Assembly: GCF_004087915.1 (NCBI RefSeq)
Contig: NZ_CP035108.1
Coordinates: forward strand, 2,480,001-2,544,000
DNA: 64,000 nucleotides
Reading direction: 5' to 3'
From: Geovibrio thiophilus
Lineage (GTDB): Bacteria > Chrysiogenota > Deferribacteres > Deferribacterales > Geovibrionaceae
Part shown: positions 8,977-18,387 of the stretch, piece by piece
How the letters are laid out: the number at the start of each line of letters is the position of its first letter
Numbering within the stretch: position 1 is the stretch's first letter
Made by a program: the position numbers and the translations under genes
The notes under the pieces: generated by a model
Database searches by the model: none
Seen by the model: only the letters and a program-made list of their open reading frames with translations
Told to the model about the DNA's origin: nothing

Positions 8977-9675
8977 CTATTCATTACTATAACTGATTAA
9001 ATTAACAAGAAACTTGTAATCGATTCTTATAAAGCCCATAGTGAGGTCTGCAAAGGCATTATAAAAGCCATCGTAGTCAGCTTTTCTCAAATCATTTCCA
9101 AAAAGATGGACCCATTTCATAAGGTGTTTTTCCATGAATATTTTGTGAGCTTCTAGCTTACCCTGAACTTCAGCCATCTCATTTTCTAGAATAGCATTAA
9201 ATACTTGCTCGTTCAGCATACTCAAAAAACTCAATTCAACAGCTATATGATCTTCAGGCTCTTTAAAATCCTTACCGATACCAATATTGTGTTTTGCGTA
9301 AAATTCTATTACTTCATCACGCTGTTCCTGCATAACAAGTTTATTTGAAGACAGATAAACAGATTCATAAGGATGTGCGTGCGGAATAACATTATTTGGA
9401 GAAACATTTAGGAATATTGTCGCAAACTTTCTTGCAAGTTCTTCTATGTACTCATTCTCATCTTTAATACTACTTATACGCTCTATTAATTTTTCAACAC
9501 CTTTCAGATACATCTCATCTGATGTATTTTCACCCAATTTACGAAGTACAGGAATAAAGCTTATTATCTGTTGTAGATAGGCTACATCAGTTTCACGTGT
9601 GTATGCTCGTGACAGAAAGCTGTACATTCTACTCCTTAACCCTACGATATCTTTTAAATTAATAGTTTGTTCCAT
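8977..9675 (-). CDS. TorD/DmsD-family molybdoenzyme chaperone
   Basis: This 232-residue all-helical protein has the family signature EPEDHIAVELSFL near residue 135 and the upstream PYESVY element. TorD/DmsD proteins bind the Tat leader and apo-form of DMSO reductase-family enzymes until the molybdenum cofactor is inserted. The likely client is the Tat-exported subunit at 12961-15900 in the same cluster. It starts with a GGAGAGGG site upstream of the ATG. Confidence 0.88.
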   Translation of the reverse strand: MEQTINLKDIVGLRSRMYSFLSRAYTRETDVAYLQQIISFIPVLRKLGENTSDEMYLKGVEKLIERISSIKDENEYIEELARKFATIFLNVSPNNVIPHAHPYESVYLSSNKLVMQEQRDEVIEFYAKHNIGIGKDFKEPEDHIAVELSFLSMLNEQVFNAILENEMAEVQGKLEAHKIFMEKHLMKWVHLFGNDLRKADYDGFYNAFADLTMGFIRIDYKFLVNLISYSNE

Positions 9676-9819
9676 TACCCTCTCCTTATTGTTATTAAAA
9701 CTCTAATTCTCCAGAAAAGAAATCTGGTGTCTTTGAAATAAAGTCAAGTGCGTTCTCATTAGTACTCTTTTTGTAAAAGTCCCTCTTACTTTCTTTTTCG
9801 GGCGGATTAGCCTAAAAGT

Positions 9820-12141
9820 TTACTTAATTTTTGAATCTAAGACAGAACACTTATTGTTTTCAATAACCTTATGAACTTTCAGAGTCATCAATTTATGGCT
9901 TGTATTTCTGATTATTTCTTTTTTTGCAGGAAAAAGATTTTCTAAACACGCAAGCATAATCTCCCAATAAATTATATCATCTTTTCCGTCAATATTTTTT
10001 ATTATATTGTATGCTTCATTATACTTGTTTAGTTTCATATATGAATAAGCTTTTTTTAGTATAACACGTTCTATTTCATGTGACTTATTATAGTACTGCA
10101 TTGCCTCATGATGCTTATCAGCATATGAAAGAATGTCGCCAAATGTTTCTGCAACTATATGAGTTGAATTAGTGCTAATCATACTTTCATAAAGTTTTTC
10201 AATTTCATAAAATTTATGCATTTTAGAGTAGAAAGAAATCAGGAGAAGTAATTTTTGGGGAATCCTAGCAAGATGAGTGTAAGGAATACTTTTTAGTGTA
10301 AGAAAGAAAAGAAGTTCATTATGTGACTTCTCAAAAACTTCATGATTTATAAAACTGTAATTATGCCATAAATGATCCCCAGAGAGCTGCTTAACATCTT
10401 TAATTTTAACTTTATTAAATATTCCGATTATTGTAATTATAACACTGACATCAGAACGATCGTCCAACGAAACTTTTATTGAGTCCTTTACCTTCATCCC
10501 TTTCAAATATTCTTTTGGGAAATTATGTCTGAGTTCATTTAATCCTGGTTTTAGATAATGTTTTTCAGGTAGATATTGACCTGCATATTGACAGAATATA
10601 ATCACACGGCTACTGTTTTGCACTACACCTGATACTGAATACAGTTCCGCATGCCTCAGTAGCTTTTTTAATTCTTTTTTATCAGCAGAAATATTCTGCC
10701 TGAAATCATTAATGCACTGCATTATAATTTCTTTATCTTCAAGTAGTGCCCCTAAATGAATCCAGTATTCATAAAAACGTTTTTCTTCTTTTAAAATATC
10801 TTTGTGTTCTAAGATAAAATCGATGGTATGAAATATATTCATACAGTTTTTTACATTAAAGTCGGTTTCTGCATTATAGAGTGTCCAAGTAGCCTGTATT
10901 TTCTTTATGTCAGATCGTGTCAAACAATCAGTTTCGTATTCGTGCCAAAAAGAAAGATAGCGAGGTATATGTTTGGTGGCAGTCTTAAAACCATATTTTC
11001 CAGGATTTCTCCCGTAGACAGATCCGTAAACTAACTGTAATTGTTGAGCACATGAATTTGCATATATAGGTATTCCATAGCCTCTGACGGTACTGATTGT
11101 TTTTATTGCATCTTCATAAGTTTCTCCAGGTTGACCATACATAGAGAATAGTTCAACTTTTACACTCAGTGATTGTGTAAAAGTGACAATTTCATGAAAT
11201 TTAGATAAAGACACATCTTTACACATATTACTAAGTATTTTGTCAGTCCCTGATTCTAATCCGAAACCTATGCAATAAAGACCTGCTCTTTGCATCAGCT
11301 TCAACAGTTCATTATCAACCATATCAACTCTAGTTTGGCACCAAAAAGGTATTTTTATACCTCTTTTGATTTTTTGCTCCAACAGTTCAATTGTTCGATC
11401 CTTGTATGCTGTAAAATTAGGATCGCCTATCCATAAATTTTCCATACCTACTGCTTCTAAATATGACATTTCTTCTAAAACATGTTCTACAGAGTGAAAA
11501 CGTATATTTCTATGATTAAATAAAGGAGTAACACAAAAATTACAAAAATGTTCACACCCCCTGGATGTAAAAATACAAGCCGATTTTTTCATACTTAAAT
11601 CAATAATTTGATTAGTATATGGCGAAGGGTATAAATCAAGATTTTGAGGTAAGCAACTAGGTTGTTTGGTGGCAATGATTTCATTGTTGTCTTTAAACAA
11701 AATCCCAGGAACGTTATGGAGCGTATTTCCATTCTCTAATGCTTCAGCAATCTTAAGTGTAGTTAACTCTCCTTCACCTCTATTGCAGATTATGTCAAAA
11801 TCATAAAGTTCCATAAGCCCATCCACTGGGAGAAAAAGAGCTTGTGGTCCGCCTAATATCAACTTTGTTTCTGGATAATATTCTTTTATAAAACGTGCAA
11901 AAAAACGTATACGTTCCATCAAGTAATGATAGCCGGTGAATCCTATGACTTTAGGTCTAAATTCTTGCATTAACTTGTTTAGGCTTTCTAACGATAGGGA
12001 TGCATCTTTTAAATCGTCAACGATTAAAACATCATGGTTATGTTTTTTGAGATATGCTGCTATGTATCCTTGCAAAATAGGAATAGTATTGGTTGAATGT
12101 AATGTATCAAGTTGGTTCATATTAATCAAAACAATGTTCAT
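9820..12141 (-). CDS. Cobalamin-type radical SAM protein with long C-terminal extension
   Basis: This 773-residue protein has a B12-binding-type domain (residues ~1-140; VIGFTGYHY, LILGGPQ, RGEGE). A radical SAM core follows, with CEHFCNFC near residue 195 and the GLESG element. The ~330-residue C-terminal part looks alpha-helical and repeat-like (TPR-type: EAMQYYNKSHE, KYNEAYNII). It lies 69 bp after the Fe-S subunit and before torD, so it is embedded in the reductase operon. The family includes methyltransferases and other radical enzymes; the helical tail suggests a protein partner. The gene is strongly AT-rich. Its function in a respiratory operon is not known to me. Confidence 0.85.
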   Translation of the reverse strand: MNIVLINMNQLDTLHSTNTIPILQGYIAAYLKKHNHDVLIVDDLKDASLSLESLNKLMQEFRPKVIGFTGYHYLMERIRFFARFIKEYYPETKLILGGPQALFLPVDGLMELYDFDIICNRGEGELTTLKIAEALENGNTLHNVPGILFKDNNEIIATKQPSCLPQNLDLYPSPYTNQIIDLSMKKSACIFTSRGCEHFCNFCVTPLFNHRNIRFHSVEHVLEEMSYLEAVGMENLWIGDPNFTAYKDRTIELLEQKIKRGIKIPFWCQTRVDMVDNELLKLMQRAGLYCIGFGLESGTDKILSNMCKDVSLSKFHEIVTFTQSLSVKVELFSMYGQPGETYEDAIKTISTVRGYGIPIYANSCAQQLQLVYGSVYGRNPGKYGFKTATKHIPRYLSFWHEYETDCLTRSDIKKIQATWTLYNAETDFNVKNCMNIFHTIDFILEHKDILKEEKRFYEYWIHLGALLEDKEIIMQCINDFRQNISADKKELKKLLRHAELYSVSGVVQNSSRVIIFCQYAGQYLPEKHYLKPGLNELRHNFPKEYLKGMKVKDSIKVSLDDRSDVSVIITIIGIFNKVKIKDVKQLSGDHLWHNYSFINHEVFEKSHNELLFFLTLKSIPYTHLARIPQKLLLLISFYSKMHKFYEIEKLYESMISTNSTHIVAETFGDILSYADKHHEAMQYYNKSHEIERVILKKAYSYMKLNKYNEAYNIIKNIDGKDDIIYWEIMLACLENLFPAKKEIIRNTSHKLMTLKVHKVIENNKCSVLDSKIK

Positions 12142-12210
12142 AGAAATCCTTAAAATTTAAAAAGCACAGGCAGGAGAAAACTACTGAAACTCCTGCCTGT
12201 ATTTTAATAA

Positions 12211-12957
12211 CTATTTTTTAACAAAAATGATATTGGGTTCGATTCCACTACTGCTAGCAAAGTCTTCATTTGGCATTTGAGTATACTCTACAACACTCTT
12301 ACCAGCACTAGCCCATTTTGCTCTCAGCTCATCAACAGGACCAGCATCTAAAGCTCTGTTAATACAAGCGGCGACACATGCCGGTTTAAGCCCTTCTTTG
12401 ATTCTGTCCAGACATAACGTACATTTTGTCATTCTTGGTCTGGTGGGGTCATCCAAGCCATACTGACTAAAATTAGGTGCATAAAACTGTGGTGCGCCCC
12501 ATGGACATGCTTCTTTACAGCTGCCACACGAAATACAAGTATCATTGTTTACAAGAACAATACCATGAGATTCTTCTTTGTATATAATACCCATTGGACA
12601 AGCGGCAACACAAGCAGGGTTTGTACAGTGGTTACAGGCAACTGAAGTAAATTGCAACGAATAAGGAAAAGCTCTTTCGTTGGAATTCACCCTCCGCCAG
12701 TCTTCTTTCATATAGTATTTTCTGTTTTGTTCAAAATTTGTTTCTCCTTCACTGTTAAGATAGAAAGATTTATTGTCCATTTCATTAATATCGACAACAT
12801 AAGTGCCCGAACTATACCAGTCAGTATTTGGGTTCATAGGATCACTATTTATCTTATAATCGCCACGCCTGTCGTCATTCCAGCATTTACATGCAAGCGC
12901 ACAAGCATTACAGCCGACACATCTAGTCTGATCAAAATAAAATCCCCACTGGCTCAT
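12211..12957 (-). CDS. DmsB-like four-cluster ferredoxin subunit
   Basis: This 248-residue protein has sixteen cluster-type cysteines in four groups: CVGCNACALAC, CNHCTNPACVAAC, CISCGSCKEAC and the CTLC...CVAAC set. This is the layout of DmsB/PhsB/NrfC electron-transfer subunits. It has no signal peptide and would leave the cell with the Tat-exported catalytic subunit encoded 3 bp upstream. It hands electrons to the Mo subunit. No DmsC-type membrane anchor gene is seen nearby, which supports input from the six-heme cytochrome instead. Confidence 0.94.
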   Translation of the reverse strand: MSQWGFYFDQTRCVGCNACALACKCWNDDRRGDYKINSDPMNPNTDWYSSGTYVVDINEMDNKSFYLNSEGETNFEQNRKYYMKEDWRRVNSNERAFPYSLQFTSVACNHCTNPACVAACPMGIIYKEESHGIVLVNNDTCISCGSCKEACPWGAPQFYAPNFSQYGLDDPTRPRMTKCTLCLDRIKEGLKPACVAACINRALDAGPVDELRAKWASAGKSVVEYTQMPNEDFASSSGIEPNIIFVKK

Positions 12958-12960
12958 AGT

Positions 12961-15900
12961 TTACCTCCTATCAGGATGAACTTTGCTAACTTCACAAAGA
13001 TTACCGTTAAAATGATTATCTCCAACCTGTCCACACAGCGGATCTTTAGGACTGCCGAAGTCTTTGTCATGAGTTAAAGTGTTTTCACAACCACCAATAT
13101 CGACATGGACAATATGTTTATAATAATCTACTGTTTCTACAGTTTTGGTTTCTACTGAATTCCCCAAGTCTATGTCATACCAAGCTTCGTAAGTTTCACT
13201 TCCTTTCCTGTACCACACTCCATGTGGCAGACTCACAACACCTTCATTTATCGTAGGAGAAATCCCCACTCCTACTTTTATGCAGCCCCAGTCATTAAAT
13301 ATGTAAACCTCGTCTCCATCCTTGATACCTCTTTTATAAGCATCACTTGGATTCATAATTGCACGTTTAGGGTAGTCAAACTTGTCGCGTATTACTGAAA
13401 CATTGTCATAAACAGTGTGAGCCCTATTTCTTGCATGTTTTGTTGTAAACTGCATCGTATACTCAATACCTTTAACGCCCGTATTTTCTTTTTTCATTAT
13501 TTTGTCATAACCTTGGTAAGGCTCCACATACATTGCTCTTGGTTCTATCCTATAGGCGCCCTCTTGGGTGCTTAGATCACACTTGTCTCTATAGTAATAG
13601 AACGGTGAAAAGAATTGGATCTTTCCTGTCTCAGTCGTATAGGGTAGATAATTCATCAAAACTTCCATAGGGTTGGGGATGTTATCAGTATCAATTTCTT
13701 TTTGAATTTTACCAGTAATCTTTACTTTTTCAAATGTAGGCTTTTCAATATCTGCTGGTACTTCTGCTGTCTCCCAAGCTTCCTTGCAAAGTTCTTCATC
13801 TGTTTTGCCATCTTTGCCGTAAGAAATTGGAATACCTTTAGCACTAAGTTTTTTAGCGAGTTCAATGTCTATATCTACATCTGATCTGGTATCGTACATA
13901 GGTTCAACAAGCTTATTTTGAAAATATGTAGCTTCCCCGCTAGTGAAAAAAGGTTTTTCATGGTGTGAACAGGCAGGTAATATCACATCTGCATAAGCAG
14001 CTGTAGGTGTCATAAACTGTTCATACATAACGTAATGCTTAATTTTATAGTGGCTGCCTTCTTTTTGTGTAAAAATATTTACTGCTTTGTTTGTATTTGG
14101 ACATGTATTAAATGAATTGGTGATATGATAGGAACCTAACACCATGTCCACTTCAAGTTTAGCAGTTTCAGGAGAACCGAGATCAACTTCAGAAACGTAT
14201 TTAACATCTTTGTAAAATTGTTCCTTATTTCTTCCATCCCTGCCTGTAATAACAAGGTCAACAAACTTATTTGCATCCACAGCAATAAATGGATAAGTTG
14301 TCCCCTTCCCAAGCTGTGGGTACATAATACCTCCAGGGAATGTCACAGGGTTTGATTCTCCATCACTTGAGTTAACTCCGAGGTTACCGCCCTTTTTAAT
14401 AGTATGACCGCACATTGCAGCGAGACATATCATCATCCATACATTATGCATGCCGTTATTTGTTTTCTGACCACCATTATTTCCATTTTCCAGAAAGACA
14501 TCTCCTGCATGTGCAAAAGCATCTGCTAGATTTATTATTGTAGTTTTCTCTACACCAGATAGTTGAGAGGCCCATGTTACAACAGCATCTTGGTTGTCAG
14601 GAATACCTAATTCTACTGCTTTGTCAACGCCCAGTTTATCTAGATACTCAACAAATGACATTCCTGTAGGGACATGAATCTCCTGATTGTATAAATTTGC
14701 ATCAGCTAAAGGATGCTGGTTATTATTAAGTTGTTTTGTAAATGAGAAGTCTAATTTATGCATAACGTAACCTGGATGTTTAGGCGCTTCAACAAAAGGA
14801 AAAGGATTTCCAGCACTGTCATTGCCTGCATCTTGTGTCGGATAGAACCCAAAACAATTGGTTTTTATAAAATCATCATTATGCCATCCATTTTTGTAAA
14901 TGATATAGGCCATTGCAACTGCTATTGCAGAATCAGTCTGCGGTCTTACCTGAATAAACTGGGGGAGATCGTACTCAGGAAACCCAGTAGAAAGAATTGA
15001 AGCGGTGTCTGTATATTGTGCGTCTATAGTAACTATTGGTACACCAGCTTCTTTAGCTTTAGTCAGAAAAAAAGTTTTATTAGGTTCTTTTACAGCTGGA
15101 TCGGCCCCCCACTGTATGATGAAATCAGAATGTTTATAGTTATACACAGAGTTACCACCTGCTAGTCCTGGTAATAGACCAACAGAACCTACAGATGCAA
15201 AAAGCATATTTTCAAATGAAGGAGCACCTGTCGGAAGTATTGTAGGACCAAGATACTGAGATAAAGCAGAACCTGCGCCCTCTGCAAAACCCATAAAAGG
15301 CATACCCGCAAACATCATCGTATTGTGTAGCCCATTTGGAGGACCAGCAACCATAGGAACATAAGGTAGTTCACCTGTTGCATATCTGGAGTGTACTTCA
15401 GAAATCATGTCTGCCACTCGCTCAAGCGCTTCATCCCAGGTTACTCTTTTAAAACCAGTAACATCTCCTCGTTCTTTTGTTTGGACAAGCGGGTATTTCA
15501 GCCTGTCAGGTGAATAAGTTCTTTTAATCTGTGCATAGCCTCTTACACATGCTCTTGTTTGCACAAACTCAATAGATTCATCTTTATCAAGTGAATCTTC
15601 CCTGGGTATGTCTCCCGCAGAAGTGAGCTTTACGATTTTTGCCTTTGGTGTTCCAAAATCCTTTACATAGAACTTAAACGGGCATCTTCCTCCACAGTTG
15701 TGTGGGTGTGTTCCCATTACTGCTGTAAGCTCATTATCAAATTCAAAACTATCTTGATTTGTAACAACAGAACCATACTCATCTGGTCCGCCGGAACCGC
15801 CACATCCAAAAAGAGCAGCAGTAGTACTCAAGGCTCCAGCCCATTTCATAAACGATCTGCGAGTGATCTGTTTTTCCGTAAGTTTATCTTTAAGACTCAT
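12961..15900 (-). CDS. Tat-exported DMSO reductase-family molybdopterin subunit
   Basis: This 979-residue catalytic subunit starts with a Tat leader (TRRSFMKW) and a possible lipobox (LFGC) before a GGSGG linker. The first Fe-S region is HPHNCGGRC...RACVRG, so His stands where DmsA has the first Cys. Molybdopterin domains follow, including DRLKYPL, a likely Mo-ligand Ser in GAPSFENM, and the C-terminal dinucleotide-binding domain (NPSDAYKRGIKDGDEV). AGGAGG precedes the ATG, and the first seven codons equal those of the paralogue at 1-2653, after which they diverge. It heads the cytochrome-linked operon with DmsB-like, radical SAM and TorD-like genes. The acceptor (S-oxide, N-oxide, selenium, arsenic or sulfur compound) cannot be decided. 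Confidence 0.93.
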   Translation of the reverse strand: MSLKDKLTEKQITRRSFMKWAGALSTTAALFGCGGSGGPDEYGSVVTNQDSFEFDNELTAVMGTHPHNCGGRCPFKFYVKDFGTPKAKIVKLTSAGDIPREDSLDKDESIEFVQTRACVRGYAQIKRTYSPDRLKYPLVQTKERGDVTGFKRVTWDEALERVADMISEVHSRYATGELPYVPMVAGPPNGLHNTMMFAGMPFMGFAEGAGSALSQYLGPTILPTGAPSFENMLFASVGSVGLLPGLAGGNSVYNYKHSDFIIQWGADPAVKEPNKTFFLTKAKEAGVPIVTIDAQYTDTASILSTGFPEYDLPQFIQVRPQTDSAIAVAMAYIIYKNGWHNDDFIKTNCFGFYPTQDAGNDSAGNPFPFVEAPKHPGYVMHKLDFSFTKQLNNNQHPLADANLYNQEIHVPTGMSFVEYLDKLGVDKAVELGIPDNQDAVVTWASQLSGVEKTTIINLADAFAHAGDVFLENGNNGGQKTNNGMHNVWMMICLAAMCGHTIKKGGNLGVNSSDGESNPVTFPGGIMYPQLGKGTTYPFIAVDANKFVDLVITGRDGRNKEQFYKDVKYVSEVDLGSPETAKLEVDMVLGSYHITNSFNTCPNTNKAVNIFTQKEGSHYKIKHYVMYEQFMTPTAAYADVILPACSHHEKPFFTSGEATYFQNKLVEPMYDTRSDVDIDIELAKKLSAKGIPISYGKDGKTDEELCKEAWETAEVPADIEKPTFEKVKITGKIQKEIDTDNIPNPMEVLMNYLPYTTETGKIQFFSPFYYYRDKCDLSTQEGAYRIEPRAMYVEPYQGYDKIMKKENTGVKGIEYTMQFTTKHARNRAHTVYDNVSVIRDKFDYPKRAIMNPSDAYKRGIKDGDEVYIFNDWGCIKVGVGISPTINEGVVSLPHGVWYRKGSETYEAWYDIDLGNSVETKTVETVDYYKHIVHVDIGGCENTLTHDKDFGSPKDPLCGQVGDNHFNGNLCEVSKVHPDRR

Positions 15901-17763
15901 TATATCCTCCTAACATCTAGTACGCATTAGGCGCGTGCGCCGTTTTGTGGCATACAAAGCATGAATTGTCCTGCACAGGGTAGTGGCAGTTGTTGCAGTG
16001 TCTGTTCAGGCTGGCTCCGGAACCGCCCCAGCCCGGTCTGTGGCTGGAAGGGGGAGTCACGCTGTGACACTCTATGCAGCTGTCTTCCTTATGGCAGGTC
16101 GTACAGGAGCTTCTGTCCCATCTCGCCTCAAGTCCGTGACCCCTCTTCGTCCACGAAGGGGTATGGCTTCTCGGTGATACTTCCTGATGGCACTGGATAC
16201 AGCTCACCTGATCGGTATGGCACTCAAGGCATTCCTGCTTGTTCACCTTACTTGCCGAGCCGTGTCTGTCCATCCAGGAAATATCGTGACTGGAGGGTTT
16301 ATTCGATTCCACGGCAAAGGCATACACAGCAACAAGCAGCATAGCCATTACCATAGAGAGTACAGTTATCTTCGCTTTCATAAATCTCCTCCCTAAAAAA
16401 TGATATTAGCCCACAGCTCTGCCGTGTAGTTCTTGTCAAGGCTCGTATCAACATCATCATAGAACTCCGTATCCTCCATGCTCAGATCCGCCATAAGGCT
16501 GAGGATCTTCGTCGGCTGATACTGACCGCCTATGTAGTAGCTTCTTACAGAGTCCTTCCTTCTGTCGTTTATGTAGTCATACTCATAACGGCTGAAGGAC
16601 GTGCCTGCCCATACGTCCATAGTGCGTCCGACCTTCTGGCTGACCTGAACTCCGTACTGAAGACGCTCGTTGTCGTCTGAGTCGGGGGTGTTCTTTACAT
16701 CCCAGTAGTCTACGCTGAACGATACATATGTGTTCTCGGAGGGGAGTCCGTAAATGTCGAATTTACCCTTGATTCTGGAATAATCACGGTTGTCGAAGTT
16801 CTCCGTGCCGCTCACTGCCTTGGTCTCATAGGTGAGTCCAGCGGCGAAGTTCTTAAGGAATGCCTGATATACTCCCGCTTCGTACTTGCTGTACTTGCTC
16901 TCCGCGAGAAGGGTATTCGTCAGGGGGTTCACCACGTATGAGTTCTCATAGTCGACCTCATCAGTAAGACCTTCATATTTCAGCGTGAGGATAGTTCCCG
17001 TGGAGACTATCTCATAGGTGCCTTCGGCGTTAACTGTGGCTGCGTCATTCAGAAGAGTGTAGGCGAGAACAAGGTTACCGTTAGGAATAGCCTGATCGAG
17101 CCTGAACTTGGTGTAGTCGTCATCTATGTCCGTTACATCGAGACGGACATACTCTGCCCCTATCTTGGTCTGCTCCATCACCTTAACATTGATTCCGCCG
17201 CCGAACAGCGTGTCGTCATCAACATCATAGTAGTAGCTCACGGGTTTACCCCCGAAAGCGTATACCTCTACCATCTCGCCGAGCTTCACTGAAGCGTCCG
17301 CTCCGTCAAGCTGGAAGGTGTTCTGATGGGAAAGATAGAAGCGTCCCACATTCAGGACTGTGTTCTTGATTACGCCGTCAAACTGAGCGTAGCCGTTGTA
17401 CAGTCTCGGAGCCCAGTCATCATAACCGAGCTGGGTGTCAAGAGCGTCACGGTGATAATAGTAGTAATTATCTCCCCAGCTCTTCTTGTGGTCTCCGTCA
17501 ATGTCATCCGCGAATCTGGCGAACGCGGCGAATCTCACCGTTCCGTCACCGAGCTTCACTGCGTCCGTGTGGACACGGAGATACTGGTAAAAATCCTGAT
17601 CGTCTGCGTAGTCGTTCGTACGCAGTCTGTAGCGGGACGTCAGCGTAAGGTAGATCTTGGTGTCCTCTGTAAGACCTATACCCTCGTAGCTCTCCTTGAA
17701 CTGTCCGGGAGAGACCTGCTGCGTCCGGCTGTCCGGCGTGTTTGAAGCGCCGTTCTCAAATGC
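15879..17763. repeat. Duplicated barrel-cytochrome segment, copy 2
   Basis: This is the partner of 2632-4516, the same length and collinear. It keeps the ribosome-binding sites and intergenic spacers of the cytochrome and barrel genes. Most differences are synonymous. Confidence 0.9.
15917..16381 (-). CDS. Periplasmic six-heme cytochrome c, copy 2
   Basis: Same 154-residue six-CxxCH cytochrome as at 2670-3134 with one amino-acid change (Lys for Arg near residue 45). Signal peptide and heme sites are all intact. It sits 16 bp ahead of the complete molybdoenzyme gene and 11 bp after the barrel gene. It is the likely electron donor to the 12961-15900 enzyme or the link to an outer-membrane conduit. 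Confidence 0.93.
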   Translation of the reverse strand: MKAKITVLSMVMAMLLVAVYAFAVESNKPSSHDISWMDRHGSASKVNKQECLECHTDQVSCIQCHQEVSPRSHTPSWTKRGHGLEARWDRSSCTTCHKEDSCIECHSVTPPSSHRPGWGGSGASLNRHCNNCHYPVQDNSCFVCHKTAHAPNAY

Positions 17764-17832
17764 TTCCGCCTTCATTGCCGTAACTGACAATAAAAAACAG
17801 AAGAGCATACACGTAACCGACAGGTAGCGCAT
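16393..17832 (-). CDS. Outer-membrane beta-barrel protein, copy 2
   Basis: This 479-residue protein is nearly identical in its mature part to the barrel at 3146-4579 (one noted change, Ile for Val in TKIGAEY). Its signal peptide is clearly different (FCFLLSVTAMKAEA versus VCLLLLSGTAQA). It starts at ATG 17832 with GGAGG upstream and ends in the barrel signature Phe. It is the first gene of the second reductase operon. The 180 bp between its start and IS copy 3 must contain the promoter, but no clear box was identified. Confidence 0.9.
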   Translation of the reverse strand: MRYLSVTCMLFCFLLSVTAMKAEAFENGASNTPDSRTQQVSPGQFKESYEGIGLTEDTKIYLTLTSRYRLRTNDYADDQDFYQYLRVHTDAVKLGDGTVRFAAFARFADDIDGDHKKSWGDNYYYYHRDALDTQLGYDDWAPRLYNGYAQFDGVIKNTVLNVGRFYLSHQNTFQLDGADASVKLGEMVEVYAFGGKPVSYYYDVDDDTLFGGGINVKVMEQTKIGAEYVRLDVTDIDDDYTKFRLDQAIPNGNLVLAYTLLNDAATVNAEGTYEIVSTGTILTLKYEGLTDEVDYENSYVVNPLTNTLLAESKYSKYEAGVYQAFLKNFAAGLTYETKAVSGTENFDNRDYSRIKGKFDIYGLPSENTYVSFSVDYWDVKNTPDSDDNERLQYGVQVSQKVGRTMDVWAGTSFSRYEYDYINDRRKDSVRSYYIGGQYQPTKILSLMADLSMEDTEFYDDVDTSLDKNYTAELWANIIF

Positions 17833-18061
17833 ACTTCCTCCTTATGGAAATAAACATTTGTATAATGTTCTGTAAGTATTATTGTTTGTAAAAGGAGGAA
17901 TTAGAACAGTGAATCAAACACGAAAAGAAGTGATTCTTTAGGTATACAATACTTACCATAAAGCATGTTTAGGGCAATAAATTTTGTCAATACGCCAATG
18001 CGAAGAGAACATAGAGGTGGTCCCCAAAATCTGTACAGTATGCTAAGGTGTAAAAAGCATA

Positions 18062-18367
18062 TTGGAGGACCATGCGATGTCAAAGGCCAAACGTACCCGT
18101 TACTCAGCGGAGTTTAAATCGAAAGTAGCTCTTGAAGCTCTTCGAGAAGAGCTGACTTTATCAGAATTATCAGCCAAGTATAATGTTCACCCGAACCAGA
18201 TTTCCAAGTGGAAGAAAGAAGCCATAGAGGGTATGGCATCAATCTTTGCCAACAAGCCCTGCAAGTCTGAAGAGCGAACAGAGTCTGAGATAAAGGATCT
18301 TCACGCAAAAATAGGCCAGCTGACGGTGGAACGTGATTTTTTGCAGCGAGCCTTCGGGAAACGGTAA
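18062..18367 (+). CDS. IS3-family OrfA, copy 3
   Basis: 101-residue HTH protein identical to the other two OrfA copies. It ends 20 bp before the orfB ATG; the -1 frame is open across the gap from the TTTTTTG run. Confidence 0.93.
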   Translation: MEDHAMSKAKRTRYSAEFKSKVALEALREELTLSELSAKYNVHPNQISKWKKEAIEGMASIFANKPCKSEERTESEIKDLHAKIGQLTVERDFLQRAFGKR

Positions 18368-18387
18368 GCATATCCCGGAGGAAGCTT

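Noticed and set aside
9676-9819. Possible small Tat-leader-like gene (frame containing KESKRDFYKK and ending GELEF)
   Set aside because: The frame is open for about 38 codons and looks protein-like, but an in-frame stop precedes it and no start codon or ribosome site was found. It may be a remnant.
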